A stretch of DNA of 64,000 nt from Acanthornis magna. Its lineage: Eukaryota > Chordata > Aves > Passeriformes > Acanthizidae. Shown in pieces: positions 42,701-55,012 of this stretch. Under the pieces are notes generated by a model, which saw only the letters and a program-made list of their open reading frames with translations, had not been told where the DNA came from and did not search any database. The position numbers were made by a program, and so were the translations under genes. The stretch's first letter is position 1; every line of letters starts with the position of its first letter. The DNA lies in assembly GCA_036785705.1 (NCBI GenBank), contig JAWUZG010000084.1, positions 16,815,501 through 16,879,500 of the forward strand, read 5' to 3'.

Positions 42701-43306
42701 CTCAACTCAGTAGGTACAAAAAGCTACAAGAACTGGTATAATTTCACTTTGGTGTAATAAAAGTGTCAGAGAAAGTTAATATTAGTTACATAAACATGCA
42801 CATCCTTACTGGAAGGTTTAAAATACATGTGAGGAGAGACATTGCCCCAAGGCATTTCATTTTGTCTCAGTAGAGTTGAAAATGGTGTTGGAACTATCTT
42901 TGTTTTTTTCTTCATATAAAAGATCCACCAGCTGGTGTTTGAAAGTTATACAAAAGCCGTATATTACAAGAAATGTGTTTCAGGGGGATTTTGTTATTTC
43001 ATGGTGTCCTGAATACCTTGCTAAGGAATGCACTGTTACCATTCTGGTTTTCCTCCAGAAATTTCCCAGACTTGGCAAAATATTTAAACAGGAAGACAAA
43101 GAGGCTTCATCCATGCTCTAAATATGATTAATTTCAAAAAGAAGACTTGAAAATACTCAGGCCACACAAGTACTCAAGATTACAAGTAAAATTTTTAAAA
43201 CCATACATAGGTACTGTATGGAAAAATTCAAGGAGAAAGGATTAAGTTATTCAAGATTCTAATTCAACCATACACTGACTACCTAAAATAAAAAAGGATA
43301 TCAGAG

Positions 43307-43332
43307 ATATCCCTATATATATATAGGGATAT
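43307..43332. repeat. 26 bp perfect palindrome
   Basis: Bases 43307-43319 are the exact inverted complement of 43320-43332. The arms read ATATCCCTATATA and TATATAGGGATAT with no spacer. It sits at the left edge of a TA-rich microsatellite and could extrude as a cruciform. Confidence 0.9.
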
Positions 43333-43390
43333 ATTTTACATATATATATATATATACACACATATAATATATATAAAGATATATAAAGAG
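43333..43390. repeat. (TA)n-rich microsatellite
   Basis: TA runs with a short ACACACA interruption and ATATAAAGATATATAAAG at the end. Together with the adjacent palindrome it forms about 85 bp of easily melted DNA. Confidence 0.85.
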
Positions 43391-43734
43391 CCCTTTTTAA
43401 TAATTGCAAGAAGCAAGCAGTTTCGTATCAAATTAATCTTTTCTCAACGTGATGAAATCCAGTTTAACCTTTAAAAATTTTAAGATCTTACAGTGTTTCT
43501 AAGAGGGGTTAAAAAAAGAAAAAGGTTTGTTCCATGTAGAAAGAGAACAGTGGAAATTAGATGACGCGAAAAGTTTTGTTTTAAAGTAACAATTTAACAA
43601 AACCAGATAAAACTTTTATGTATTAAAAGGGATGTTCAATAGCAGCATATCAATTTTGTCATACTTGCTCTACTTTCTAAAGTCGAAAGCAAACATACTT
43701 AAGACTATTTTGAAGATGTTGGTCCAGTGCTCTC

Positions 43735-43835
43735 ACAGAGGGAGAAATGCATTTAGAACCATCTTACCAAAAAGGGCAAGAAGGAGGACCCAGGAAACAG
43801 CCAGTCACAGCCTCACCTCACCTGGATAGGTGACA
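43735..43835 (+). mobile_element. CR1 LINE ORF2 fragment (start of reverse-transcriptase domain)
   Basis: In one frame the sequence reads LPKKGKKEDPGN (from about 43763). This matches the CR1 ORF2 stretch P-I-F-K-K-G-K-K-E-D-P-G-N-Y-R-P-V-S-L-T at the start of the RT domain. The nucleotides after GGN (CAGTCACAGCCTCACCTCACC) still follow the consensus that codes for RPVSLT, with a small deletion and frame shift. The preceding bases fit the 'WRNAFRTIL' part of the same domain. Only about 100 bp are recognisable. The fragment is in plus orientation, like most CR1 pieces in the window. Confidence 0.7.
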
Positions 43836-46167
43836 GATCTTACTGTTCCGTCAGAAAAAGAAAAATCTCATCTGCAAGCCCAACCCTGCTGTGCAATACT
43901 TTCTGCTTCCCTCACCCTCATCAGTATAGTAACTTTTAGTGCCAGAGTAACATCACATTGTTCAACCCTGAAGAATTCTGGGAAACAGGCCTTGCATGAA
44001 AAATACTTTACACAGTATGTTACACTAACTTGACCAGTTCCTGCTTAGCTTGCAAGAATTTATGAAAATCGCATACAGTACTTTGGCTGCTGAAGTCAAA
44101 GTATTCTTTCAAAAAAAGATTATTCCATTTTATTCCCTCACCTTAAATGTTTATGATTCTCCAGCAGTCTCACTTGTATGGGATTACTACATAGATGCAG
44201 AGTAACCGATTCCTTAACCTTCCTAGCTCAGCTGGTTTTATGACTTTTTCTGGTGCTGATACCCTAACAGAATGCAGCAACCATCAGAGATTATCCACCT
44301 GCAAATTATATGTAAACCCAGCTCTACTTTCACTCAAATATTAGAAGCAGATGGGCTTGGGGGATTATTCTCCCCATTGACCAAAGTATTAGAGAGTATA
44401 CCAGAAAAAGAAATTGTTATCTTAAATTCACCTAAGTAAGCTAGGCTGTTATTAAGGTTCTCTGCTATAGTTGAATAGCACTGTATCAACATTAAAAATA
44501 TTCAAAACACATATTTAGAGAGGGAAATCAATTTCCAGCATTTTTCCCTCAAAGTTGCAGGCACATATCTAATTAAGAAGGAAGTAGTCAATTAAAACTG
44601 CACAAAATAAACACTGAAGAATAGGAAAAGTGTCGTTGCACAAATGGAAACATGAGAGGCAATCCAGCATCAGGAATTAACAGTAAAAATAAAATAGAAG
44701 TAAAAAAATCAGATCTTTACCACTTTAAAAATAAAAGTAAATCCAAAGCATTACACGCCTTGGAGAAAAACACCTTCCATCCCCACATTACAAAAACAGA
44801 TGTGATGTGATCATTAGGTCAAGCACTCAAGTCAGACAGAGACACTATTAAGATTGTCTGTTCAAATCTAACTCACTCCTAGTGATCATCGTATTCTTTG
44901 CTACAGGAGTCAGTAACCTACAGCTTTTGTGCCAAAAGCTACGGCTGTGCTGGCAAGTAGTTCTGCCAAGCAGGAGCTACAGCCCAGCAGGAGCAACTCA
45001 GCATTCAAATGGTACATGTGCTGAGGATGTACTTGTGACTGCCCCCAGCCTGATCCCATAAACCAAGCACTCATTCAGTGCTGGAACTCAGGACATGTCC
45101 TTGGCCTTGGATAGGCTCATCTAAAAGTCAAGTTTTGTGCTCCAGGACCAATTTATCAGAGAAGTCAAAGCAATATCGAAATCACAGTCCTGATGTAAAT
45201 CAGCTCACTACCGTAAACCCATCCCTTGCAGAAGACATGGATGCAGCTTCTGACAGACATGTGGCCAGCTTATGTAGGGCTAGAAGTCAGAGCATCACAA
45301 AATGGGTGCTTTCCAGAGCCAATGGCTTGCATATGCAAGTTGCTAGCAGTATCTCATATTCTTCATCCACTGGAATATCAAATTATGCAGGTATGGTCTG
45401 CTTCAATGATAAATGACTAAATAAATCTGACTCAGCAATGCTAATACATGTAGTGACCACCTCCATTGTTCAATTGCCTTTATAAGGTTTGTTCTCCATG
45501 GGTCACCCCCCCCACCGCCCAGAAAAAAAAAATGTTATAAGATCAACAATATGACCAGGAAACATTTTATTAGCTAAATATTTTTTTCTATAAAGCTATG
45601 TCCAAATTTTCTATTCTGGACTTCTTAATTACACACCTTAAATTCCATCATTCCATTTTCCATAAGACACCTGCACTGCTCAGTGCACATAGCCCTACAG
45701 CTTATCAGTGAATGTCACAGATTACAGTCTTTCAAATCTTTCATTCATCACATCTCAGAGAAGCTGGATTTTTACATTTATACGGTGCTGAACTTCAGAG
45801 CTACTGCAGCCACCAACACCACCTCTGACTTTATAACCATAAAGCCCCTTCTTCCTCTCCCCCCACACATCCTCCACTGCTTCTTATTTTTTACCATTCA
45901 GAAGGCAGTATCTATCACACATGCCACAAGGCTGCTGAAAATAAAAATGTAAGGGAAGGGGATCAACAGAAAGATACTCAGTCATCCAAAAAGAAGGGAG
46001 AATATTCTCAACATTTCTGCTATTGTATTCGAGGAGTCAAATGAGAAGTTATCTAGGTCAAAGAAAAGTGTTATATTGAAGAGGCAATAGAAAAGCTGGA
46101 GAAGTATATGAGCAATAACTCAGGTAATTGAATCTGAATTTGTTTTCTCTGATTGCCCAGGACCTGA

Positions 46168-46212
46168 TGTTATTTATGGAAACCAGTATCTGCTGTTATT
46201 TACGGAAACCAG
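46168..46212. repeat. tandem duplication, 26 bp period
   Basis: TGTTATTTATGGAAACCAG (from 46168) recurs as TGTTATTTACGGAAACCAG (from 46194) with one difference. Confidence 0.8.
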
Positions 46213-48774
46213 GAACAAAGCAGTTGCGATGAAATGACTACAATAATGCCTGGCAATAATAATATTAAATCCATGTTTCTCTAATTATTCTCAGTGTGTA
46301 ATTTGGTTCTCTCCTCAGTCTTGCTGTCTAAAAGCAGCTGGGCTTCCTTCATTCCAGCAGAGCAGAGCATGAAGACAGAAGTCCCCTTTCATTTCCCTTT
46401 CTCGTTCACTAGGTCACTGAACAGGAGGATACCTTTGGGCACCAAGGGAGAAGTTGTCACCAGGCAAGTACTTTGCCTCTGTGAGTCTAAAAAACAATTT
46501 TAAAGCATTACCTGCAGCACTGTGTCGCAATAAACACAGCAGCAATACACAGCAAAAGCTCAGCAAGGAAACAAGACAACTTAACTAGTGAGTACAGAAG
46601 ACCGAAGTCACCAAGGCAAGCAAAATGACACATTAACAGATTTAACAAAATATTCTGTGACAGAGCACTCTTACAGATTCAAAACAGTTCAATACATAGA
46701 AAAAACCCCACAGAATATCAGGATGCCTATCTCTAATAACTCCCAAGCTTTGATCAAAGCTTCCCCTCCCAGAGATACACAAATGGTTATGCATTTTGTA
46801 GTTAGATTTCTTCTACATAATATGTTATACTTCCATCAATACTCAAGTTTTTCTTCAGTTTCTATTTACTTGTACATCTACCCACTCAATTTAAAAAATT
46901 CTATTAACGATTTGATTTCTCTTACCCTCTATATTCAATTAATAGCAGTAGCAACCCAGTGAATGACTAAAAAGTAGAGACATGAAGACAGGGGAAGGAA
47001 GTTTGTGTGCTTACCACCCTAGGAAACCGTGCTTAAGAAAACTAACAATGAATTCCCTTTTAAGAAGTTTATTGAAACAAAGTTGAACTATATTGTTTTA
47101 GCTCTGACTAATGGCAGCAAAGGTCCAAGTAGCCACAAGGAGAAAACAGAGCAATGGATTCTTTGCTCCATTTTCCTCATAAAGCCAGACAACATGCAGG
47201 GTCAGAGGAGACATGGACCCAAAACCCACATACAAGAAACAAATATTTGAGGAATTGTAATAGAACCGGGAATGGAACTCAGAAAAAGATATGTGGAGGA
47301 GAACAAAAAAATCAAGGGAAGGTGATAAAAGAAAAGAGACTTTCCAACAGAAATGGCTATTGTTGGCTCATAAATCAATGCTATGTTTGGCGTGTTCTCA
47401 ATGGTGCATAAAATATGACTTAAAATATGACCAAAAAAAAAACCTATATGGAACTCTAATTAGCTATATCATAAATAGAAAGCAATTTCATAAAGATAAT
47501 AAGGAAGGCTAAAGGTCCACAAAGAGAACTCCTTACTTCAACATATGGTCACATACTACAGTGTAAACGACCCTTCCCCCCAATTTTGTAAGTAGGCTGC
47601 ATTTATTCTACCATTGCAATTTTCTTCTAAAAATGTACACAACACTTTCTAATTCATACATCAGTTTGCCTTACTTACCCTCCTCACAAAAAAAAAAAAA
47701 ATCTAGAGAAACTTCAAGAATAGAAAAATTGGAGGCCCTGAGCAGAGTACCTCTATCTGGACTTGTGTGCTTTCCAGTTTTCAGTCATTTAATTCTCTGA
47801 GGTTAACTTCTCCATTAATACAAATATTTGCAATAAAATGCATTTTTTAATGAGCATCATATATATTCCCTACATCTGCTACTAAAAAATCTGTGGTTTA
47901 TCACTTAACTCTACAATTTTACTTGGTTCTGCCAGAAAAATATTGGGGATAGATACTCTCCCTGAACTAGAAAGTGTTAAGAAACAGACATTCAGTAATT
48001 TAAACATTATCAGGAGCAAATAAATAAAAAATACAAGGGATGTATACAGCCTCCCATGCTGCCCAATGTAACAGTGTGTTCAAGATTAAAGCAACTCTTA
48101 CAACAGTAAGAATCCATTTCTATTTCACTTTAATACAATTATTTAAGTGGCTTGAGCATTCTGAAAGGATTGCCTTCAGCTTCCAGGCAGAGACCCACAC
48201 AGGTGCTTAACTTCTTAGGCACTTATAAAAAACCAGTCAGTTTTTAATTCCTACGAAGCAGTGATAGCATTTCAAGAGGCAAAATAGTAAATGTATCCTC
48301 TTCCTGTAAGCATAATATGTTTAGTAAGAAATTGCATCTCCCTGCTGGCTACCTATGAGTCTTTCTTGCAAACTAACTTCAAGCATTAGTCTAAAAAAAT
48401 AAATAGGTCTGAGGAATCAAGGTCACCATAAATCAATCTGGTAGCCCACAGATCCAGTCTCATTCACTGTTTTGTACATTAATCAGGTTCAGGTCACAGA
48501 TGCTGCTTTAGGAAAAGTATTTCAGATGAGATATCTTAGCAGCACACAAAAACATCTATCAAACCTCACACCATGAAGTTCAAATTTCTAACACCTGAGC
48601 TTTATAAGCCTAATGTTTTAATCAAACAAATTGAACTAGACTTGGAAGGATTACTAATATCACATCTCAGGCTGACCCCCTCATTCCTGAACAGCAACTG
48701 GAGGAAAAGTTGACTGTGGGAGAGGCACCATTTAAGTATCCAGCCCTAAAATCTGTGAATATCATCTAGAACAA

Positions 48775-49585
48775 CACCTTGTACTCATGGGAAATTTCAA
48801 CTTGCCAGATTGTCTGTTGGAAATACAGCACAGCAGAGAGAAAGCAGTCTAGGAGGTTCCCAGGGTGTGGGGAAAACTACTTCCTAAACACAAACGATAA
48901 ATGAACCTACCAGAGGAGGTACCCTGCTAGACCTGTTGTAGGACATTGATTGACAGAGTCCCTTGGGAGTCAGTCCTGAAGGGCAGAGGAGTCCAGGAAA
49001 GCCAGATGTGCTTTAAAAAAGAATTGTTAAATATTCAGGAGCAGGCTATCCCCCAGGTGCATAAAGACAAGCTGCTGGGGAAAAAGACCAGCCTGGTTAA
49101 AACAGAGAACTTAGGCTGGAGATGAGGTAAAAAATGTGAATCTATCACCTCTAGAAGGAAGGTCACGTAGGACTATAAGGATGTCATGAGGTTATGTAGG
49201 GAGAATATTAGAAGGGTCAAAGCCCAACTAGAACTTGATTTGGCTGCTACAGTTAAAGACAAGAAAAAAGTTTCTATAAACACATAGGCAGGAAAAAGGA
49301 GGGTCAAGGAGTGTCTCCACCATTTATTGAATGCAGAGGGTAATGTAGTGACAAGGAGTGAAAAAAGCCAGAGGTACTTAATGCCTTCTTTGCCTCAGTC
49401 TACAATATCAGGACCATTTGTACTGAGGACAGCCAGCTCCCTGAGCTGGAATTTAGTGATGGGGAGGTGAGTGAAGTCCCCATAATCCATGAAGAGATAG
49501 TTAGTGGCCTGGTATGCCTATTAGGCACTCACAGTCTATGAGATCCACTCCAGAGTAATGAGGGAACTGGCAAAAGGACCTTCAA
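48775..49585 (+). mobile_element. CR1 LINE ORF2 fragment, endonuclease end to start of RT
   Basis: About 800 bp follow CR1 ORF2 in order. MGNFNLPD (48787-48810) is the endonuclease 'GDFNLPD' motif with the Asp changed to Asn. Then come QSRRFPGCGENYFL, EPTRGGTLLDLL (ending at 48938), RTLIDRVPWESVLKG (from 48940), EQAIP, the KDVMRLCRENIRRVKAQLEL linker, and EIHSRVMRELAKG near 49540-49578, at the start of the RT domain. The DLL/RTL junction lacks about 45 codons present in the consensus as I remember it, so there is an internal deletion at 48938-48940. Several stops and frame changes make it a fossil. Both ends are truncated and the 3' tail is missing. Confidence 0.92.
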
Positions 49586-52500
49586 ATCGCAGGTTCTACA
49601 AAGGGTCACCCACATCAGGTCACTGCAGACACCTCCCATTGCATACAACCTGATGGTATCTCCGATTAAAGAGCATAATTGCGGTCTCTTAAGTCTGAAT
49701 GGGCAGGAAAGCTACTTCTCAGCACCTGTTAGATGTACATCATCATCCTGACACGAACATCATAAATAGATTCCACTAAGAATTTTTCGGGCTATGGTCA
49801 ATGAGATATTCTAATTTCATCCTATTCCTGTGTATATACTTGTGCTTTCCTTTTGGATAAAATACCAGGATAATGCAGGGTAGCAGAATAGACCCACAAG
49901 AGTTCTGACTTGATAATGGCTATTGCCTAACATTAACCTGTAAACTAAATATCATGAACATAGCTAAAGAGATTCATACTGATTTTCAAAGTTGATGCTT
50001 TCAACAAAGCAGACCAGATAAATGGCTGTTCTCTAAGTTAAAAATTATGACTTTAGAGGTCATCTTACCATTTAATTCAGAGTAAAACCAAGTATGATTT
50101 AGAAAAAGCAAAAAGAACATGCCATCACATATGTACCAGTGAATTTTGTGTCCCAGCTCCGAGAAGGTTAAAGAAACATTTTTTAAAAGCACCAATAGCT
50201 ACTGTCCTACATGCTCTTTGCTTCTTAAGTGCTAACATTACCTTCACATAACTCATTTAGAGACTGTAACCATAAATAGTTTATTAAATGTAAATACTAT
50301 TTGCCTTCATCTGTGTTAATCACTATGCAAATTTTTTATTCATTAAGTCATACATAGAATTTATGCATCTACTAATTATAATGAGCAAAAAATATTCTAA
50401 AATTTCAAGTTACTGTACATATTACTGTATTTTCACAATGATCAACACACAACATTTGCTCATTGACAGACATGGCAAATAGTCCAGAGAACTATTGAAT
50501 CCAGAGAAAAGATCTAGATACAGGTAAAATTATGTCAAAAGTTCATAGGATTTACATGCAGTTCACTTTATATATCATCCAGTGAAAACAGTATGTTTTT
50601 CTAGCCTATTTAGGTGCAGTAATAAAAATATTGGGAGGATCATGTGCCTGTGGGCAGATGCTTCTATGAATGATATGTTATCTCAGTAACTTCACCAAGA
50701 CTTTTTAAAAGTAAAAGCAAAAAGAATTATCATGTTAGTAGGAAAAACAAAACATAAATAAAAACTTAACAGGCAACTGGGGCAGGGGAACAACAGTGAA
50801 ACTATTAGCACTCAAATATACACTGGGAAGTTTTACTAATTCCTTTCCTCTAACAATTGCCCACGTTGAAGGAACACTGTCCACAATGCTGAACCCTAAA
50901 CAGACATATTCTGTAATCATACATGCAGAGGGACAATTAATTGGAAACACTAATTTGCCAGAGTACAGCAGTTAACACTGAGCGCCCTTTTTAACACCTC
51001 TAACAATAAATACTTCAGTCAACTAAAATATATTTTTGAAATTAGCATGTGTCATATGTTACATTGTGTTCAAAACCAGAAACATTTTTATGTAGGCTTA
51101 TGAACTACTGAGTTGGGCAAAAGTGCAGCAATAACAAGCAGCAAAGCTTGCTTTTCTAGTGTTTTTTTGCATTTTGAAGCTGCACCTTTCAAACATGTTA
51201 TTAGGGAGCTATACAGAATTTTAGGTCCCATCTTATTACATCAGACCTCCTTTAGTACTCTGATTTATTGTGCTCTCTCTGAATTTCCCAGTCCTGCCCA
51301 CATGTGAATAAAAAAAGTGAAAATACCTTCTGAATAGTCATAGGTAATAAAAAACACTTGACAATTATGGCAGAAATAGTCATATAGCAGGAAAGAATTT
51401 GAAAATGTTATAGCAACCCCGCAGAGAATTCCTTTCTCTCCATGGCAGTTTTGTTTTGCACTGTACATTCACGTTCTTTCCCAGTTTAGTTTTTTCTTTT
51501 AGTTGGGGTGTATGTGTGAGTACTTCTTCCATAGTACTGAAGTACAGAGACTGGTAAAATTTATGTATAAAAGCACCGAAAACATACTGTCATTCTTTGT
51601 CATGAATGTGTTGTTGAACAAAAAAAAATATACAGCACCCATGGGTATCAAGAAGTGAAAAGTGACACCTGAAGACAAACTGTAATTTTCCATTATTAAT
51701 GTTTGACATACAAATGTCAACACATTCTAAATAAAAGCAAATTCTAAGTTAACAAAATATTTCAGATTGATCTAACCATTACCATTAGCACACCCCTACT
51801 AAGATTGTTACATCATCCTCACAATACTTCTTTGGGAAAGGAATACTCTCCCACAAGCTGAGAAAAAAAAAATTGGTGGAGTAGGGACAATCAAAGAAAT
51901 TCATTATTCTAATGAAAGCAACAGTCTGCTTGCAAATGTAATCCATTCTAATGACCTTTCCTTAAACTGTCTAGTGCTTTCCCTCTATAGGTACTAAAAA
52001 CTATGTAAGATTAAAATCTCTTCCTACCTAAGATCTACTATCCTATTCAACAGTCTTAACAGAGAAGTCGATTTTTTCCACCCCAGCACTGAATTAAATC
52101 AGTCCCAGAGAGCCTTTTCAGGACAACCCATAGATATACCAGGTGAATTCAGAAGCTTGAACTACTATTGCTTTTGAAGATCAGGTTCTGCAGAAAGAGA
52201 GAAGAATTCAAGACTCAAGGTTTTCAACATTTTCAGGACAACCTAACTTTTCTTCAAAGAGAAAGGAGGAGAGAAAAAAATCCCAGAGACAAAGGAGAAT
52301 ATTTTATCTAAAAAAATCCCAGGTATACAAACGCCTACAAGTAACAGTACCCGTAACTGAAACCAACTCTGTCATTGGCAAAAAATCCCAAACTAAAAAC
52401 AAAACACACAAAACAAAACCCCAACTATATTCACTATCTGGTTGAAAGCATACTGCTAACATCAGAAAGAAAATAAGTAAGTATTCTCACACTTCATATT

Positions 52501-54129
52501 CAAGAAAACGTTAACAGAGATTTATACTGCTGACATAGTCCATTTTCAGTCATTTCAACACCTATAATACACACAGCTGAAATTCACAGTTACCCAGTAC
52601 CCTGAAGACCATAGCCCTTAGCAAGCAGCCAGTACACACTCCTGTTGTGTGCTAAACTCATTATAGAGAATAATGGAGCACATTATTTCTTAAATTCTGT
52701 TGCCTCAGGCCACTCATATCATAAACCATAGGAGTTGTGTCACCAGTGCCTGAAACAGAAATGAAGTCATAATTTATGCATATTTTAAGACAACTCAGGA
52801 GGCTGTCTTTTCACTTTGCAATCTTTAAAAGAGCACTGCAGTTCTAAGTTTGTTGGTTTTTTTTTTAAGGAAATGTAGTTTCTACAGTCAAATTCTGTTG
52901 CAGTTTTGCTTTAATGAGAACTATTTAATTCTTTTGTAGTGCTGTTATAGATTACCCTAAAAACCTATTAAAAAAATGGTATCCCAACACAGAATTTAAA
53001 AAAAAAAAAAAGTTTACTCTCATTTATTCTGTTTGGGAAGAGCACTAAGGAAGAGAGAAAAAAGATATTTCTTTCCCACCTGTTTTCTTTCTTTTTGTTG
53101 TTGTTAAGAAAATGTTCAGAGAGAAAATATGAGATTCTCTATTTATGCATCAAGAGAAAATAAAATGAATTTTTCCACAAGTGCTGCTTGAAAAGACTAT
53201 TTTTTTCCACTCTCCTCAATAAACCTTATCCCTCCTTGTCCAAAAGCAGAAATCAATAAATCCAGATGACAGTCTCTATTATTTAATTTCTCTTCATTTT
53301 GTTATATCTTAAGAACCCTTACAAGCCCAGTGTTCTTGTTATTTTTATTCTTCACTATTTAAAAGTGAAGGTAGAGAGAATCACAATTCTCCCACAAAAG
53401 TCTTGCTGATACACCCCCACAGTCAATGGAAACCTTTCCTCTAAGGCCAGTGAAAAATCCAGAGGTTTTTATTTCTTTCTAATGTTTACTTTCTACCCCT
53501 GCCTCTCTATGTTCTTTCTTCTCCAAAATGAAGAAAAAAAAACCCCAAAAACCAAGCACATACTTTATATATCCTCTGCTGAAACAGCAACGTTGTATTT
53601 CTAGTATATTTTCATTTCTTTCTTATTAGCAAAGTATCAAGCGTAATTTTTAATCATTTTGACCACGGCTGAGCAGACCAAGCAGATATTTTCAGTAAGC
53701 CAATAACAAAGCCAACTGTGTGAAAGAAAAGCAGCATTTAACTTAAACCCATCAATGAGTTTGCGCATTTCAAACTGCATTCCAAAATTTTCTTACCTTG
53801 CACTTCACTGTACTGAATTAACTTTGTAAAAACTTCATAAACTTTTAAAAGCCACTTTGAACTTTTAAAAAAAGACTCAAATGTAACAATTTTTCTATCC
53901 TTCAAATCTGTGCCAATTCAGATGCCTTTTATCACCCTGTGTCCTTTTGTCCATTTTCCTCATTCAGAATATCTCAACAAAATAAGAAAAGAGTTTGGCT
54001 TTGCTTTCTTGAGTTTTCTAAGTTTTCTTACTGAAAATGAAAGTCTCAGGTTTAGGTTTGGTTTTTTTCTATTTTCAAACATTCAGGAATGAGAGAAATA
54101 ACGAGTAATAACTATTAATATCCCACAGC
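49586..54129. other. gene-free AT-rich sequence
   Basis: I see no gene or further recognisable repeat apart from short A runs (near 52998-53011) and A/C-rich DNA near 52380-52425. The CR1 signal stops at about 49585. Confidence 0.45.
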
Positions 54130-54201
54130 AGCTTGTTGATCTAGGGGTATGATTCCCACAAAGGGTACAACAGATCTCAGGTTCAAATCCTAGCTGAGCC
54201 C
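54130..54201 (+). pseudogene. tRNA-Pro(AGG)-like sequence (SINE head or tRNA pseudogene)
   Basis: Seventy-two bases align without gaps to vertebrate tRNA-Pro. The A-box region TTGATCTAGGGGTATGATTC (54137-54156) has one change and the B box GGTTCAAATCC (54180-54190) is intact. The anticodon position reads AGG (54162-54164), and the end reads GAGCCC. By hand about 17 of 72 positions differ from the tRNA. The changes break the anticodon and T-arm stems and several acceptor pairs, so a working tRNA is unlikely. No T-run terminator follows. Confidence 0.82.
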
Positions 54202-54340
54202 AAACTGAAGGCCTCTCAGCCTGACTTCAGTGCCAGGAAAAGCCACAGGGCAGATCATCTTGAGTGCCATCATGCAGCAGTGCTAGGGGATAAGGCCCAC
54301 TCAGCATGGGGCTGGGAATGGCAGATCCTTGATGACATCA

Positions 54341-54424
54341 TTTAGTGGTGAACACAGTGGTGTTGGGTTAATGGCTGGACTCAGTGATATCAAAATTCTT
54401 TTCAAAATATAAAGATTCTATGAC
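54341..54424 (+). mobile_element. CR1-X-type 3' tail
   Basis: TTTAGTGGTG, GTGTTGGGTTAATGGCTGGA, CTCAGTGATATC, TTCTTTTCAA and AGATTCTATGACTT follow, in order, the CR1-X-like 3' end (tttagtggtgg... gttgggttgacggttggactcgatgatct... ggtcttttccaacc... gattctatgatt). This supplies the 3' end of the composite element. Confidence 0.85.
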
Positions 54425-54967
54425 TTCAGTAACCTGCCTCATTATATTACACAATTCAGAGACAAGATGCTGCCAGCTCCTTTTTCTTGGTTTATGGAAA
54501 ACTCATCAGTTGCAAACATTCTCTCAGTCAGCTCTGATCAACATACCTTCAATGTGTGAGTAATTTACTTCCCCAAATAAGCCTTGGTAGAAAACATATC
54601 GTAAAGAAATTTAGTCCAAAATATAATACCCAATTCTGCTTTCTTAAGTGCATTGATTCTGATAGAAACATCATAATGGGCTTGCTAGAGTATTTTCTTA
54701 ACAGAAACCATACCAGTTGATTTGGATCAGGTTGAATTACTACAACACCTTCTTTACATTCCCCAAAGGTTTATAAAAGGAGTTGGTGGTCAACAAATGT
54801 ATCAGTGTTCTCTGAGCAATAAAGAAATTGTGCTTTGTTCTTCTGTTCTACTAGAGGAGACTTACAAACTTTGCTGACCTTCAGCATACAAATTCAGTTC
54901 TACACAGAAGTCACTTTTTAATACTTAGAAATAAGGCATGACAGCAACAAAAAGAAAGATTAAGAGA

Positions 54968-55012
54968 CAAACAAACAAAAAAAAAAAAACAAAAAAACCC
55001 CCAAAAAACCAG
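54968..55012. repeat. A-rich (AAAC-like) tract
   Basis: GACAAACAAAC is followed by an A13 run and further A/C-only sequence. Confidence 0.8.

Larger units (their letters stand above)
31982..43306. other. gene-free AT-rich sequence
   Basis: No gene is supported. Two patches of higher GC, at about 33540-33870 and 41440-41760, contain no recognisable exon or repeat. Simple A/C and A runs are listed separately. Confidence 0.45.
43391..48774. other. gene-free AT-rich sequence around a small CR1 fragment
   Basis: Besides the CR1 RT fragment and a short tandem duplication, I see no gene. Frames of 112 codons (45078-45416) and 124 codons (46588-46962) resemble no protein I know. Sequence at about 48640-48780 may be a decayed upstream continuation of the CR1 fragment that follows. 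Confidence 0.45.
54130..54424 (+). mobile_element. composite SINE-like element: tRNA-Pro-like head, unassigned body, CR1-type tail
   Basis: The first 72 bp match tRNA-Pro at roughly three of four positions, the next 140 bp or so are unassigned, and the last 84 bp match the 3' end of a CR1-X-type LINE. This is the layout of a tRNA-derived SINE mobilised by CR1: a pol III promoter in the tRNA head and a tail recognised by the CR1 reverse transcriptase. The total is about 295 bp. I recall avian CR1-tailed SINEs (TguSINE1 and relatives) with a tRNA-Ile head, so the proline head is unusual to me. Alternatives are a tRNA pseudogene that happens to lie beside a CR1 tail, or a one-off template-switch chimera. 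No clear target-site duplication is visible. The body shows no other recognisable match. Confidence 0.7.

Noticed and set aside
54130..54201. A functional tRNA-Pro gene
   Set aside because: Stem pairs in the anticodon and T arms are broken, the anticodon loop lacks the usual T33, no T-run terminator follows, and a CR1 tail lies downstream.
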